Below, piece by piece: positions 1 through 8,682 of a stretch of 64,000 nucleotides of DNA. The DNA comes from Chersky-840 sp035532735 (GTDB taxonomy: Bacteria > Actinomycetota > Acidimicrobiia > Acidimicrobiales > UBA8190). Below the pieces are notes generated by a model. It was not told the DNA's origin. It did not search any database and saw only the letters and a program-made list of their open reading frames with translations. Each line of letters opens with the position of its first letter. The stretch's first letter is position 1. The stretch spans positions 24,003-88,002 of the forward strand of contig DATKQM010000068.1 in assembly GCA_035532735.1 (NCBI GenBank), given 5' to 3'. A program made the translations under genes and the position numbers.

Positions 1-53
1 GTCGACGGTGGCATCGAAACGATTCGAGTGGGCACGAGAGTCGTGCCCGCCAA

Positions 54-720
54 TCACACCCGATCGAGCTCCAGCAGGCGGATGGCGTTGCCTCTGAGGA
101 TCTTGTACGCCGCCTCTTCGTCGAAACCGGCCAGGAGCTTCTCGACGTAAGCCTCGGAGTGGGACCATGTGGTGTCAGTGTGGGGGATAATCGGTCTCGA
201 AGCAGATGTTGTCGAGGCCGACCTCGTCGAGCGAAGCGAGGCCGTGATGATAGGCGGTGAAGCACCCGAAGATCCGGCCGTAGTAATAGGTGGAGGGCGG
301 CTCGGGGATCTTCTCATTGGAGTGCTGCCACCCGTCGTGCAGATCCCACCCGTGTCGGCCCGCTCCAAGACATACGGGATCCAGCCGATCCGACGATCCG
401 ATGTGCATGCATCCCGTCACACCGGCGTCGTTGCAGAACGAAAAGAGCGGGTCCCAGTGTCCGGTGTGGATGCTGGGAAGCTTCAGATGGGTCGGCAGCT
501 CGCTGAGACAGATCGCTCGCACGCCGCGCTCGGCATTCCGCTTCGTCTCCTCCATGGCCAGCTGCGGATCCCACAGCGAGATGAGACAGAGGGCGATGTT
601 CACCCCTCCGGACGGGCCGCACCACTCTTCGACCATCCAGTCGTTGTAAGAACCGGGGGAAACGTCGGGAACGGGAGTGAGCCGTCGGTCCAATTCAGTG
701 CCAAGTCCGCCACGCGTGCC
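54..720 (-). pseudogene. amidohydrolase-2 family remnant, frameshifted, internally deleted and N-terminally truncated
   Basis: Fragments of a TIM-barrel metal-dependent amidohydrolase of the kind common in actinobacterial degradation pathways. The frame from 693 down contains LWDPQLA, NAERGVRAICLSELP, SIHTGHWDPLF and MHIGSS, all typical of the family. After MHIGSS about 50 residues expected in intact relatives are absent, and the text resumes in another frame as IGWIPYVLERAD. It shifts back to give GWDLHDGWQHSNEKIPEPPSTYYY and FETDYP, and shifts again within a run of five G (plus strand, about 184-188) to finish as HTDTTWSHSEAYVEKLLAGF. The N-terminal third of a roughly 400-residue protein is also missing: an in-frame stop lies at 721-723. 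Homopolymer errors could explain one shift but not the deletion and truncation together, so this reads as a dead gene. The downstream end of the NlpC/P60 reading frame overlaps it antisense, without meaning. Confidence 0.8.
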
Positions 721-756
721 TCAGCCAGCCGGGACGACCGAGCCGATCCGCGTAAC

Positions 757-1947
757 ATGCCCACCTTGCATCGCATTGTGCACTCTTCGCTCCGAAACTC
801 GAGCCTCGCGCCACGTGCCGCCCTCGTCGTAGCCACCCTGGTCGGAGCCATCGCGCTGGCCCCGACCGTCGCTCAGGCTCAACCGAGCGCCCCGACCCTG
901 ACTTCTCCGACGACATCATCGACCACGACCACCGCTCCTGTCCCGGTCACCCTGACGCCGACCCAGGTCCAGCAGATGTCCGCACTCCAGGTCCAGATCA
1001 CCCAGACCGGAGCGGTCCTCGACCAACTCGCACAGACCTACGAGACAGACTCCACCCAGCTCAGCGCGCTGCAGACGCACGAGGCGTCGATTCGTGCCCA
1101 GGTCGCGGTCACCCAGCGGAGAGTGGCCGCCACCCGGCTCCGACTCCGCACCGACGCCCTCATCGCCTACATGGGGGGAGTCCCTCTGACCGAGATCACG
1201 ACGGTGCCCTTTTCGAGCTCCAACGATGCCGCCGCCACAAGCGAGTACCAGCAGGTCGCCATCGCCAACACGGCGGCCGTGGCCGCAGCCTACGCATCCC
1301 AAGCTCGCACGCTCGCCGCCGAGGATGCGACCCTGGTGGCGACCGGGGATAAGGTCCAGGCGGAACTGACCGACATCGCCCAGGCCCAGCAGTCCGCCGT
1401 CGTGGCCGCCTCGACGCAACAGGCTTCCTTGGTTGCCTTGAGCACAGGGAACGACCCCTCCATACCCCTGTTCCTCGCCGCGCAATCGGCGGGACGGAGC
1501 TCCGTGGACACCGACAGGGGAACAGCATCGATCCCGGCTGCGCTCAATGCCGCCATCTGGGCGGCCTCCTCACAGGTCGGAGTCCCTTATGTCTGGGGTG
1601 GCGAGACACCGCTCCCGGCGACCAATGCGGGATTCGACTGTTCGGGGCTCGTCCAATGGGCCTACGGCCAGGCCGGCATCGCATTGCCAAGGACCGCCCA
1701 GGAACAGCACGACGCCACCACGCCTGTGACCGCCGATCAGGCCCAGCCCGGGGATCTCGTGTTCTGGAACGACGGCACCCCGTCGGTCCAGCACGTCGCC
1801 ATCTACGTGGGGGCCGGGATCGTCCTCGAAGCCCCGAGCACGGGATCGGTCGTCAGCTACGCACCGATCTGGCCCACGGGTCTCGTCGGCTTCGGCGTCC
1901 CAACCGCGCCTCCAGTGCCTCCGGCGTCGGCGGTCCCCGCCAGCTGA
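757..1947 (+). CDS. secreted NlpC/P60 peptidoglycan endopeptidase with coiled-coil domain
   Basis: A 396-residue exported cell-wall hydrolase. The ATG at 757 is chosen because it gives a clean signal peptide: basic start, hydrophobic stretch around residues 22-40, and a cleavage-like AQAQ site near 42-45. A Thr/Ser/Pro-rich linker follows, then a helical segment (about 70-200) rich in Gln, Ala and Leu that resembles the PcsB/RipC coiled coil, then an NlpC/P60 domain from about residue 260. Catalytic signatures are visible: the Cys in FDCSGL, the His in QHVAIYVG, and the VPYVWGG and PGDLVFW motifs. Known members cleave the stem peptide between D-Glu and meso-diaminopimelate during cell separation. 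The reading frame stays open upstream to 169, but that part is antisense to the decayed amidohydrolase and is not protein-like. No strong ribosome site precedes the ATG. Confidence 0.9.
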   Translation: MPTLHRIVHSSLRNSSLAPRAALVVATLVGAIALAPTVAQAQPSAPTLTSPTTSSTTTTAPVPVTLTPTQVQQMSALQVQITQTGAVLDQLAQTYETDSTQLSALQTHEASIRAQVAVTQRRVAATRLRLRTDALIAYMGGVPLTEITTVPFSSSNDAAATSEYQQVAIANTAAVAAAYASQARTLAAEDATLVATGDKVQAELTDIAQAQQSAVVAASTQQASLVALSTGNDPSIPLFLAAQSAGRSSVDTDRGTASIPAALNAAIWAASSQVGVPYVWGGETPLPATNAGFDCSGLVQWAYGQAGIALPRTAQEQHDATTPVTADQAQPGDLVFWNDGTPSVQHVAIYVGAGIVLEAPSTGSVVSYAPIWPTGLVGFGVPTAPPVPPASAVPAS

Positions 1948-1987
1948 GCGGGTGAGGAGCGCCGCGACCCGTCCTCGAGCGAGCCGA

Positions 1988-2317
1988 TCAGGCCGTCGGA
2001 CGCTCCATGACGAGGCAACAGGTGGTGGCAGTGGCGACGAGCTTCCCGGCTCGGTCCACGATCTCGGCTTTCGAATAGGCGACACGACGGCCCGGCTTGG
2101 TGACAAGCCCCGTCGCTCGAAGGATGCCGCTGTCGACGGTGACCGGCCGGAGATAGCTCACGTTCAGGTCGATCGAGGTATAGGCGAGACCCAGATCGAG
2201 CGTGGTGTGTACGGCACACGCGGCGACAGTGTCGGCAAGGGTGCACACGAGCCCCCCGTGTACGACGCCGATGGGGTTGTAGGCCGACTCGTCCGGCTCG
2301 CATTCGGCGATAGAGTT
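1988..2317 (-). pseudogene. PaaI-like hotdog thioesterase, 5' end missing or shifted
   Basis: The frame reads ECEPDESAYNPIGVVHGGLVCTLADT and later SYLRPVT and GRRVAYSKAEI, which is the acyl-CoA thioesterase (PaaI/YbdB-type hotdog) core with the HGG motif and central helix. Relatives need about 40 more N-terminal residues. Here the frame runs into an in-frame stop (2318-2320) only eight codons before the conserved EPDE, with no ATG, GTG or TTG before the HGG motif. A GTG at 2248 would start inside the domain. I read it as a 5'-degenerate or frameshifted gene. Confidence 0.6.
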
Positions 2318-2350
2318 CTATGATACAACTCAGTCCGCCACCGGCGCCGA

Positions 2351-2554
2351 TCAAGTCGTCCCCTCATCTGTCGGACGGACCCACCGAATCGTCCCCGACG
2401 CCGAAGGCACCGAAATCAAGCCCACGCTTCGGGCCAGCTCGGCGACAACGTCGTGCGCGCCCACGAGGCGGTCAGACTCACCTTCGATGTAGACCAGGTC
2501 GACCTGATCTCCGCGCTGATGCCAGATGATGCTGACGATCTCCCGCTCAGCCAC
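2351..2554 (-). CDS. small hypothetical protein
   Basis: A 67-residue frame starting with GTG at 2554, with a purine-rich AAGGG six to eight bases upstream. The composition is protein-like (acidic, with V/I-rich strands and a predicted helix around residues 30-45), and no competing frame here looks better. I recognise no family. It lies between the degenerate thioesterase and the GGDEF/EAL gene, in a tract that otherwise looks decayed, so it may itself be a fragment. Confidence 0.3.
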   Translation of the reverse strand: MAEREIVSIIWHQRGDQVDLVYIEGESDRLVGAHDVVAELARSVGLISVPSASGTIRWVRPTDEGTT

Positions 2555-2960
2555 GTCGGCCCTTCGAACTCACGGCCGGCGCCACCTGGACTTCTTCCCT
2601 GGCCAAGGGTGTGACCGAGCGTCTTGTGCACAGGGCGGCGCGGCGGGGGGGGCCGTGGATGGGCTTCGCTCGGCCCCGGATCGTCACACCTCATTCGTAC
2701 CCGATGTCGGACCATCGCCCGTCCCACGGCGGGGCCCGGATCTCGGGGGGTCCTCGACTCCCCGCCGTCGGCACAACCGGCGGCCCGAACTCGACTCTCG
2801 CCACTCCCCGCGATCTCGCCGCCTCACCGGGCATTTGCCACCCTGACCAGGGACAAGGCGCTCGGAGGAAGGCAAACCGGCACAGCGGTTGCTCCCGACC
2901 AGGGGTACAGAAGCCGTCTCGACGGGCCGATGCCTGAGGTGCGGCTTTGGGGAAGGGGCA
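2555..2960. other. intergenic tract without convincing genes
   Basis: About 400 bases between the small minus-strand frame and the GGDEF/EAL gene. The long frames here are Arg/Pro/Gly-rich and look like shadows. A ribosome-binding site (GGGGAAGGGGC) lies at the right-hand edge just before 2961. No clear promoter or hairpin was seen. Confidence 0.4.
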
Positions 2961-5045
2961 ATGGAACCTGCGTGGCTGGAGCATCTCGCCTTGGAGTTGC
3001 CCGACGCCGTCGTCGTGGCCGGGGCGGACGGTCGCCTGGTGTGGGGCAACCCGGCCGCGGAGCGGATCTTCGGTCTCTCCAACGCTGACATCGTCGGAAC
3101 CGACGCGCTGCAATTCCTGCACCCTGAAGACCTCGAGCTGGCCGTGGCCTCGTTGGCGAGCGTCCTGGACAAGAACGTGGGCTCCCCGATCGAGCTCAGG
3201 GTCAAGACACCGACGGGTTGGAAGCTCGTCGAACTGATCGGAGCCAACCTCGTCGGCAAGCCGCCCATCGACGGGCTGGTGTGGTGCTTCAGAGACCTCA
3301 CCGAACGACGCCGCTGGGAAGTCGCCACCAATGACGTCGAGCGCTTCCGATCGCTCGTGCACAACTCGGCGAGCATCCTCGTGCTTCTCGACCGATCCGG
3401 AACCGTCCAGTCGGTGTCCGCCGCCATCACCCGGGTGCTGGGTCACGACCAGGCCCTGGTGGAGGGACACCCCCTCGAGAACCTAGTGGTCCCAGCGGAT
3501 CGCCCGGCCTTCGACGCCGCGCTGTCCTCGACGATCGAGGGCGAGCTGGCCGACGAGGGCCCCACCATCGTCGAGGTAGACCTGCGCCGTCGAGACGGCG
3601 GCGTCCCTGTTCCGTGTGAGTTGAGCATCGTCAACCTGCTCGACGACCCGACGGTCAACGGACTGGTGGTGTCGGCCCACAACATCACCCAGCTCCGGTC
3701 GACCCGCGACGCGCTCGAGCGACTGGCGACGCGCGACCCGCTCACGGGCCTTCCCAACCGCAAGCTCATCCTGGATCGAATCGAGCAGATGCAGCAGCGG
3801 GGCCGACGCAGCGGCCACGACGGGGCCGTCCTCTTCATCGACCTCGACCGGTTCAAAGACGTCAACGACTCGCTCGGCCATCGCGTGGGCGACGACGTGC
3901 TGCGCCAAACTGCCATCCGCTTTCAAGGTGCCTTGCGCGAAACGGACTCGATCGGCCGACTCGGAGGCGACGAGTTCGTCGTCCTGGTGGAAGGAGCGGG
4001 TTCTCACAACGCGGAGGCCGCCGCCCAACGACTGCTCGAATCGCTGGCCGCACCGTTCGCGGTCCACAGCGCGGCCCGACCCCAACTCACCATCGCGGCC
4101 AGCATCGGCATCGTCTCGGGCGCGTACGCCTCGGCCGAAGACCTGCTCATGGACGCCGATGTCGCCCTCTACGAAGCCAAAGCGGCAGGCCGGAATCGGG
4201 CCGTGCGATTCGAGCCCCACATGCGCGGCGAGTTCCGCACCCGCATCGACCTCGAACGGGACCTCCGCCTGGCCCTCGAGGGGGGCGAGTTCTTCGTCGT
4301 CTATCAGCCCGTGATCCAATTGAGCGACGGTGCCGTCCAGAGCATGGAGGCCCTGCTGCGATGGCGGCGGCCCTCGGGACTGGTGGTAGGGCCCGACGCC
4401 TTCATCCCCGCTCTCGAGGACTCGGGGCTCATCGTCGACGTCGGCGCCTTCGTGCTCCGAGAGGCATGCCACCAGACCCGTCATTGGAACGACGCCGGGT
4501 TTCCCATCGCCGTGTCGGTCAACGTCTCGCCCAGGCAATTCGAGACAGGCACACTCGTCGACGAGATCCAGTCGGCCCTCGAGGAGTCGGGCCTAGACCC
4601 GACCTCGTTGATCCTCGAGATGACCGAGACCACGTTGATGCGCGACTCTCACGAGTCGGCACTCCGACTCACGGCCCTCAAGAACCTCGGCATCCGCCTT
4701 GCCATCGACGACTTCGGCACGGGCTACTCGTCGCTCGCCTACCTCCAGCAGTTCCCCGTGGACATCATCAAGATCGACCGGACCTTCGTGATGGGAACCG
4801 CCACGGACCAAGCGAGCACCGCGCTCGTCCATGCACTGATCGAGCTCGGCGGCGCTCTGGGCCTCAAGACCGTGGCAGAGGGCATCGAGACGATCGACCA
4901 ACTCGTGCAGCTGAAACACGAGGGGTGCGACGCCGGCCAAGGCTTCTACTTCAGCCGCCCGCTCGAACAAGCCGATGCGCGGCGTTTCCTGGCCGGCGCC
5001 GTCGAAGGCGTCGTCATCACGGGACCGGTCCCGGTCAAGCTCTAA
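2961..5045 (+). CDS. PAS-PAS-GGDEF-EAL bifunctional c-di-GMP protein
   Basis: A 694-residue soluble signalling protein. The ATG at 2961 is preferred over an upstream in-frame start because GGAAGGGG sits just before it. Two PAS domains (about 8-118 and 128-245) lead into a diguanylate cyclase domain with an intact GGDEF motif at 335-339, preceded by DPLTGLPNR and FIDLDRFKDVND. The EAL phosphodiesterase domain follows, with EAL at 463-465 and downstream DDFGTGYSSL, IKIDR and AEGIE signatures. Both catalytic motifs look complete, so it could make or degrade c-di-GMP depending on the ligand sensed by the PAS domains. No transmembrane segment is seen, so it should be cytosolic. It stands alone, and the nearest downstream gene is convergent. 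Confidence 0.93.
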   Translation: MEPAWLEHLALELPDAVVVAGADGRLVWGNPAAERIFGLSNADIVGTDALQFLHPEDLELAVASLASVLDKNVGSPIELRVKTPTGWKLVELIGANLVGKPPIDGLVWCFRDLTERRRWEVATNDVERFRSLVHNSASILVLLDRSGTVQSVSAAITRVLGHDQALVEGHPLENLVVPADRPAFDAALSSTIEGELADEGPTIVEVDLRRRDGGVPVPCELSIVNLLDDPTVNGLVVSAHNITQLRSTRDALERLATRDPLTGLPNRKLILDRIEQMQQRGRRSGHDGAVLFIDLDRFKDVNDSLGHRVGDDVLRQTAIRFQGALRETDSIGRLGGDEFVVLVEGAGSHNAEAAAQRLLESLAAPFAVHSAARPQLTIAASIGIVSGAYASAEDLLMDADVALYEAKAAGRNRAVRFEPHMRGEFRTRIDLERDLRLALEGGEFFVVYQPVIQLSDGAVQSMEALLRWRRPSGLVVGPDAFIPALEDSGLIVDVGAFVLREACHQTRHWNDAGFPIAVSVNVSPRQFETGTLVDEIQSALEESGLDPTSLILEMTETTLMRDSHESALRLTALKNLGIRLAIDDFGTGYSSLAYLQQFPVDIIKIDRTFVMGTATDQASTALVHALIELGGALGLKTVAEGIETIDQLVQLKHEGCDAGQGFYFSRPLEQADARRFLAGAVEGVVITGPVPVKL

Positions 5046-5527
5046 TTCGATCAGCGCCCTACGCTGCGCACCGATGACACCGCTCGCACTGCCTGCGGCT
5101 GGGCCCGCTTTTCGCGAGCGTGCGCTGGAGATCCTGCTCGGGGCGTCGCTCGGGCCCATCGTGGACCTCAGCCCGTCAGGATCCAACACACTTCGCCGAC
5201 CTCGAGGTCGAGAGGGCCGTGCCCCATCCCCCCGGCTGACAACGTTCCGGCGACGCGCGCCGCCAGTCATGCACCAGGGCGACGGATCAACGCGAGTGAT
5301 TCACATCAACGCTTCACTCCGACGCGCCTACGCATCCTCTGGCGCGTCAACGCATGGCCGTGTCGAGCGCCTAGACATACAGGGCGCGAGCAGACGACAC
5401 GCAGCTCGACAACGACGCTGCTTTCGCTCCATGATCGAAGGCCTGACATCTCACACAGAGAGAGCTTGACCTTCCGAGCGCCTGACTGACCGACACGCCA
5501 TGCGCCTCAGACGCACGTCGAGAAAGG
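5046..5527. other. intergenic region between convergent genes
   Basis: About 480 bases with no protein-like frame on either strand. I see no tRNA arms, no strong hairpin followed by T residues, and no repeat. It separates the 3' ends of two convergent genes, so it may simply hold 3' untranslated sequence. Confidence 0.4.
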
Positions 5528-6820
5528 TCAGGAGACCGTGAGCATCAGCCTCACCGAGGCGCGATTCTGCGTCACGGGTCGGCCGTGGATCCTGATCTTC
5601 CGATCGAGCAAGGTCACGGTGACGACGAAGTCCACAGCCCGCCTGGGCGTACCCGAGATCACCCCGGTCGTCCGGTTGATGCGCAGACCTCTCGGAAGTT
5701 TGGCCAACCACTTGTACGGAGGATTGCCGCCAGTGGCCGCCACCGTCGTGGAGTAGAAGTGGTAATGGACCGCATCCGGGAGTGACGTCGTCGTGATGGC
5801 GACCGGGGGAGGGAAGGTGAGGGCGTTGCCCACTCCGTCGACCGCGGCGCAGAAGTTCGCGGTCGGACAAGATACCGATTCGAGCGCGTTGCTGGAATCG
5901 ATACTTGACGCCCCGGACCAGCTCGTGCCGTCGTAGATCAGCGCGTTCCCACTGTCGTCGACCGCCACACACAGACCCGAAGGCGCACACGACACCGAGT
6001 TCAGTGCATGGGCGACGTCGATGTTGGTGGGGACGGTCCAACTGGTTCCGTCATAGGTGAGGGCGTTGCCGTTGTCATCCACCGCCGCACACAACGTGGG
6101 TGTAGCGCACGACACCGACTTCACAGCATTGCCAGAGTCCGCGCTGACCGGGCTCGACCAACTGGTGCCGTGAAAGGTGAACGCGTTGCCCACTCCATCG
6201 ACTGCGACGCAGAAGCTCACCGTCGGGCACGACACCGACGTCAGGGAGTTCCCGGGGTCGATGGCCGAGGGAGCGGTCCACGCGGTGCCGTTATAGACCA
6301 GCGCGTTCCCGCTGTCGTCCACCGCCACGCAGAACGTGTTGGTCACACACGACACCGAGTCGAGGACGACACCGGGATCGATGGAGAAGGGGTTGAACCA
6401 CGTCCCGTAGGAGTAGCGTCTCTCGCTCCCGACCCCGTCCACTGCAATACAGAAAAGTGCGTTCGCGCACGACACCGAGGTCAGTCCGCCATCGCCCAGG
6501 TCGAGGGGATCGGGCGCCGCCCATGTGTTGTTGCGTTTGTGGATGATGGCGTTCCCGGTGCTGTCGACGGCGACGCAGAATTTGACCCTCGGACACGACA
6601 CCGACGTGGGGGCAGCACCCGAATCGACCAGGGTGGGGGCGGACCAAATGCCCGATGCGAAGGCAGGACTCTCGATCGACGAGGTCGCCAGCATCGTTCC
6701 TGCCAGGGCGGCGGCCGCCACCACGATGCGAGCCCCCCGATGGCGACCCGTGCCGTCGGCCCCGGCCTCGTTCGGTGTGGACCGCACTCTGTGGAACATG
6801 AACCGCACTCTGTGGAACAT
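5528..6820 (-). CDS. secreted seven-repeat beta-propeller-like protein with C-terminal Ig-like (He_PIG-type) domain
   Basis: About 430 residues. A basic N-terminus and a hydrophobic stretch (RIVVAAAALAGTMLA) ending at SPAFASG form an export signal. Then come seven repeats of about 40 residues with the pattern SVSC...FCVAVD..GNA..Y.GTSW..P..ID.GN.L. The segment just before repeat 1 (WSAPTLVDSGAAP) matches the end of a repeat, while the last repeat stops after GNALTF. This permuted arrangement is how seven-bladed propellers close their ring. Each repeat has a Cys pair about seven residues apart, probably disulphide-forming outside the cell. The C-terminus (Y..TVAATGGNPPYKW..LPRGL..N..TGVISGTP) matches putative Ig domains. 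ATG 6820 has a G-rich site upstream; 6844 and 6799 are alternatives. Function unknown; binding is more likely than catalysis. Confidence 0.8.
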   Translation of the reverse strand: MFHRVRFMFHRVRSTPNEAGADGTGRHRGARIVVAAAALAGTMLATSSIESPAFASGIWSAPTLVDSGAAPTSVSCPRVKFCVAVDSTGNAIIHKRNNTWAAPDPLDLGDGGLTSVSCANALFCIAVDGVGSERRYSYGTWFNPFSIDPGVVLDSVSCVTNTFCVAVDDSGNALVYNGTAWTAPSAIDPGNSLTSVSCPTVSFCVAVDGVGNAFTFHGTSWSSPVSADSGNAVKSVSCATPTLCAAVDDNGNALTYDGTSWTVPTNIDVAHALNSVSCAPSGLCVAVDDSGNALIYDGTSWSGASSIDSSNALESVSCPTANFCAAVDGVGNALTFPPPVAITTTSLPDAVHYHFYSTTVAATGGNPPYKWLAKLPRGLRINRTTGVISGTPRRAVDFVVTVTLLDRKIRIHGRPVTQNRASVRLMLTVS

Positions 6821-6822
6821 GG
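6781..6822 (-). repeat. 21-bp tandem duplication at the start of the propeller gene
   Basis: Two near-identical 21-base units (ACCGCACTCTGTGGAACATG plus one base) lie head to tail at 6781-6801 and 6802-6822. Read on the coding strand they give MFHRVRF then MFHRVRS, so the gene has two potential ATG starts in equivalent context. One base differs between the copies, which suggests a recent slippage duplication. Confidence 0.85.
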
Positions 6823-6960
6823 TCGTACCCCCCGGCCCGCCCATAGCGCCGCTCTTGCCAGCGTCTACCTGAGCAGACGGTACCGGACGCCAGGCCTGTT
6901 TGCCCAGGGCCCGGGCTCAGAGACCCACCGGGGCAGCCGCGGCCCCGGGAGCCGGCCCGG

Positions 6961-8100
6961 TCAGAGCCAGTCCTTGCGGCGGAACACGACGTAGAGCCCG
7001 ACCGCGAGCACGACAATTAGCGTGGCCGAGGTGATGAGCCCCGACTGCTTGGCAAAGCCCGGATAGGGCAGGTTCTGGCCGTACCACCCCGTGATAGCGG
7101 TGGGCACGGCGATGATGGCCGCCCAGCTCGTCACCTTCTTCATGATGAGGTTCATCCGGTTGCCCTGCTCGGTCAGATTGGTCTCGACGATGGTGGTCAC
7201 GAGGTCGCGCAACGACTCGGTCCACTCCGTGGCCCGGATGACGTGGTCATAGATGTCGCGGTAGTACGGCGCCATGGGCTCGGGCACGATGCCCAGGTCC
7301 TGGCGCAAGAGGCTGTTGACGACCTCGCGCATCGGCAAGGTGATTCGACGCAGCAGCACAAGACTCTTGCGGAGTTGGAAGGACTTGCGCTGGACACTCT
7401 CGATGGCACCCCGTCGGGCGTCGAAGAGCTCGTCTTCGGTCGCTTCGACGGCTTCGTCAAGTGACTCCACAGCCCGGAAGTGCCCGTCTACGAGATAGTC
7501 CAAGAGCCCGTAGAGCAGGAACGAGACCCCATATTTGAGGAGGTCATCAGACGTGTCCCACCGCTCGACCACGGGGTCGATGTCGAATGCCGGGTCCTTG
7601 CGCACCGTGATGAGGGCGTGCGGGGTGATGAACACGGCGATCTCGTGCGAGACCAGCTCGCCGGTCCCCTCGTCGAGCAGCGCCGAGTGCGCCGCCATGA
7701 ACAGATGCGTTTTGTACCGGTCGATCTTGGTCCGTTGGGTCTCGTCCAGGGCATCCTCGATAGCTAGGGCATGGAGCCCGAACTCGGTCCCGATGATCCC
7801 GAGCTGGTCCCGGTCCGGCGCACTCAGGTCCAGCCACACCACGCAGTCGGTATCGTCGTCGAGATGGTTCGAGATCTCGTCGACCGGGAAGTTCTCCTTT
7901 ACGAGCGACCCGTCCTTATACAGCCGGGTCCGGATGCCACCCTCGCGTTGCGCGTCCTCCGCCGCGTGGGTCAGGCCACCCATGGGTGTGGCCACGCCCA
8001 TGTCCACCTGGGCCAGACCCCGGTGCACGTGCCCGGGGGGACCCGGGGGGCCGCTCGCCGGTGTCGCCGCTCTCGGAGACGAGTCCCGATTCCGATCCAT
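6961..8100 (-). CDS. corA: CorA-family divalent metal transporter with GQN in place of GMN
   Basis: A 379-residue membrane channel for Mg2+ or a related divalent cation. The ATG at 8100 is chosen for GGAGG five bases upstream; the longer frame to 8295 would overlap the divergent MarR operator. A Gly/Pro-rich N-terminal tail (about 40 residues) is followed by the cytosolic alpha/beta domain, the long stalk helix (around 190-310), and two C-terminal membrane helices. The first ends in the pore signature, here YGQN rather than the classical YGMN; the second ends in a basic RRKDWL tail. Family knowledge says GMN forms the selectivity filter, and variants occur in the wider 2-TM GxN superfamily, so cation specificity should not be assumed. 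It is divergent from the MarR-ABC operon. Confidence 0.88.
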   Translation of the reverse strand: MDRNRDSSPRAATPASGPPGPPGHVHRGLAQVDMGVATPMGGLTHAAEDAQREGGIRTRLYKDGSLVKENFPVDEISNHLDDDTDCVVWLDLSAPDRDQLGIIGTEFGLHALAIEDALDETQRTKIDRYKTHLFMAAHSALLDEGTGELVSHEIAVFITPHALITVRKDPAFDIDPVVERWDTSDDLLKYGVSFLLYGLLDYLVDGHFRAVESLDEAVEATEDELFDARRGAIESVQRKSFQLRKSLVLLRRITLPMREVVNSLLRQDLGIVPEPMAPYYRDIYDHVIRATEWTESLRDLVTTIVETNLTEQGNRMNLIMKKVTSWAAIIAVPTAITGWYGQNLPYPGFAKQSGLITSATLIVVLAVGLYVVFRRKDWL

Positions 8101-8180
8101 GAAGGCCTCCGCTCCGGCGCTGTCCCGAAACGCTAATGGCCGGGCCCACTCGGCCCGTCGACCGGCCGAGTGGGCGCTCT

Positions 8181-8197
8181 CGTTAGATAGTCTAACG
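8181..8197. promoter_or_regulatory. perfect inverted repeat, probable MarR operator
   Basis: CGTTAGA, TAG, TCTAACG: perfect 7-base arms with a 3-base spacer, ending two bases before the ATG of the marR gene. MarR dimers usually bind such palindromes over their own promoters. The position leaves no room for a ribosome-binding site, so the transcript may be leaderless and the site may overlap the start of transcription. It lies 80 bases from the corA start, so it could also touch corA expression. Confidence 0.7.
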
Positions 8198-8199
8198 AT

Positions 8200-8682
8200 A
8201 TGCCCGTGCCGTCGGAGGACCTTGCCAGCGCCGTGACGGCGGCAGTGCACGAGCCCGGGTCCTTCGGTCGCGCCGCGGCGTGGCTCTCCAAACAAGTGGA
8301 ACTGGCTCTGACCGGGGTCGAATTATCCTTGCCGCAATACCGGGTGCTGGGCCTGCTGGCCGAGGGGGTCTCGATCCCCTCGGCGCTCGCCGATCGCCTC
8401 ACGGTACGGCGGCCGACGGTGACCGCCGTGGTCGACGGGCTCGAGATCCGGGGACTGGTGGAACGCTCCCCGGGCGACCACGACAAGCGCCGGGTCACCC
8501 ATACCCTCACCGCCAAAGGCCAGCGCCTCCTGGCTAAGGCGAACGCGGCGGTCGACGCCCGGCTCACCGACATCGCCGGAAGCCTCGACGACCCCTTGCT
8601 CACCAATCAGGCCCTCGACAGCCTGGTCCTGTGGCGCACAGCCATGCGGGCCTACCACTCCACACGCGAGGCCCGGACATGA
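8200..8682 (+). CDS. MarR-family transcriptional regulator
   Basis: 160 residues with the winged-helix core: the LSLPQYRVLGLLAEG helix, SALADRLTVRRPTVTAVVDGLEIRGLVER as recognition helix and wing, and DKRRVTHTLTAKG. These proteins repress efflux genes and release DNA on binding phenolic or lipophilic ligands. The ATG at 8200 directly follows a perfect palindrome. The stop overlaps the ATG of the first ABC gene (ATGA at 8679-8682), so regulator and exporter are translationally coupled, which makes autoregulated efflux the likely role. No Cys is present, arguing against thiol sensing. Confidence 0.9.
   Translation: MPVPSEDLASAVTAAVHEPGSFGRAAAWLSKQVELALTGVELSLPQYRVLGLLAEGVSIPSALADRLTVRRPTVTAVVDGLEIRGLVERSPGDHDKRRVTHTLTAKGQRLLAKANAAVDARLTDIAGSLDDPLLTNQALDSLVLWRTAMRAYHSTREART

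Noticed and set aside
169..756. Long N-terminal extension of the NlpC/P60 protein
   Set aside because: This part is antisense to the amidohydrolase relic and would place the signal peptide in the middle of the protein.
4593..5270. Long minus-strand frames opposite the GGDEF-EAL gene and similar antisense frames elsewhere
   Set aside because: They are Arg/Gly/His-rich shadows produced by high GC at third positions and have no recognisable motifs or ribosome sites.
5528..6820. RCC1 or Kelch repeat protein
   Set aside because: Repeat length is similar, but the consensus (SVSC..FCVAVD..GNA) lacks RCC1 and Kelch signatures.
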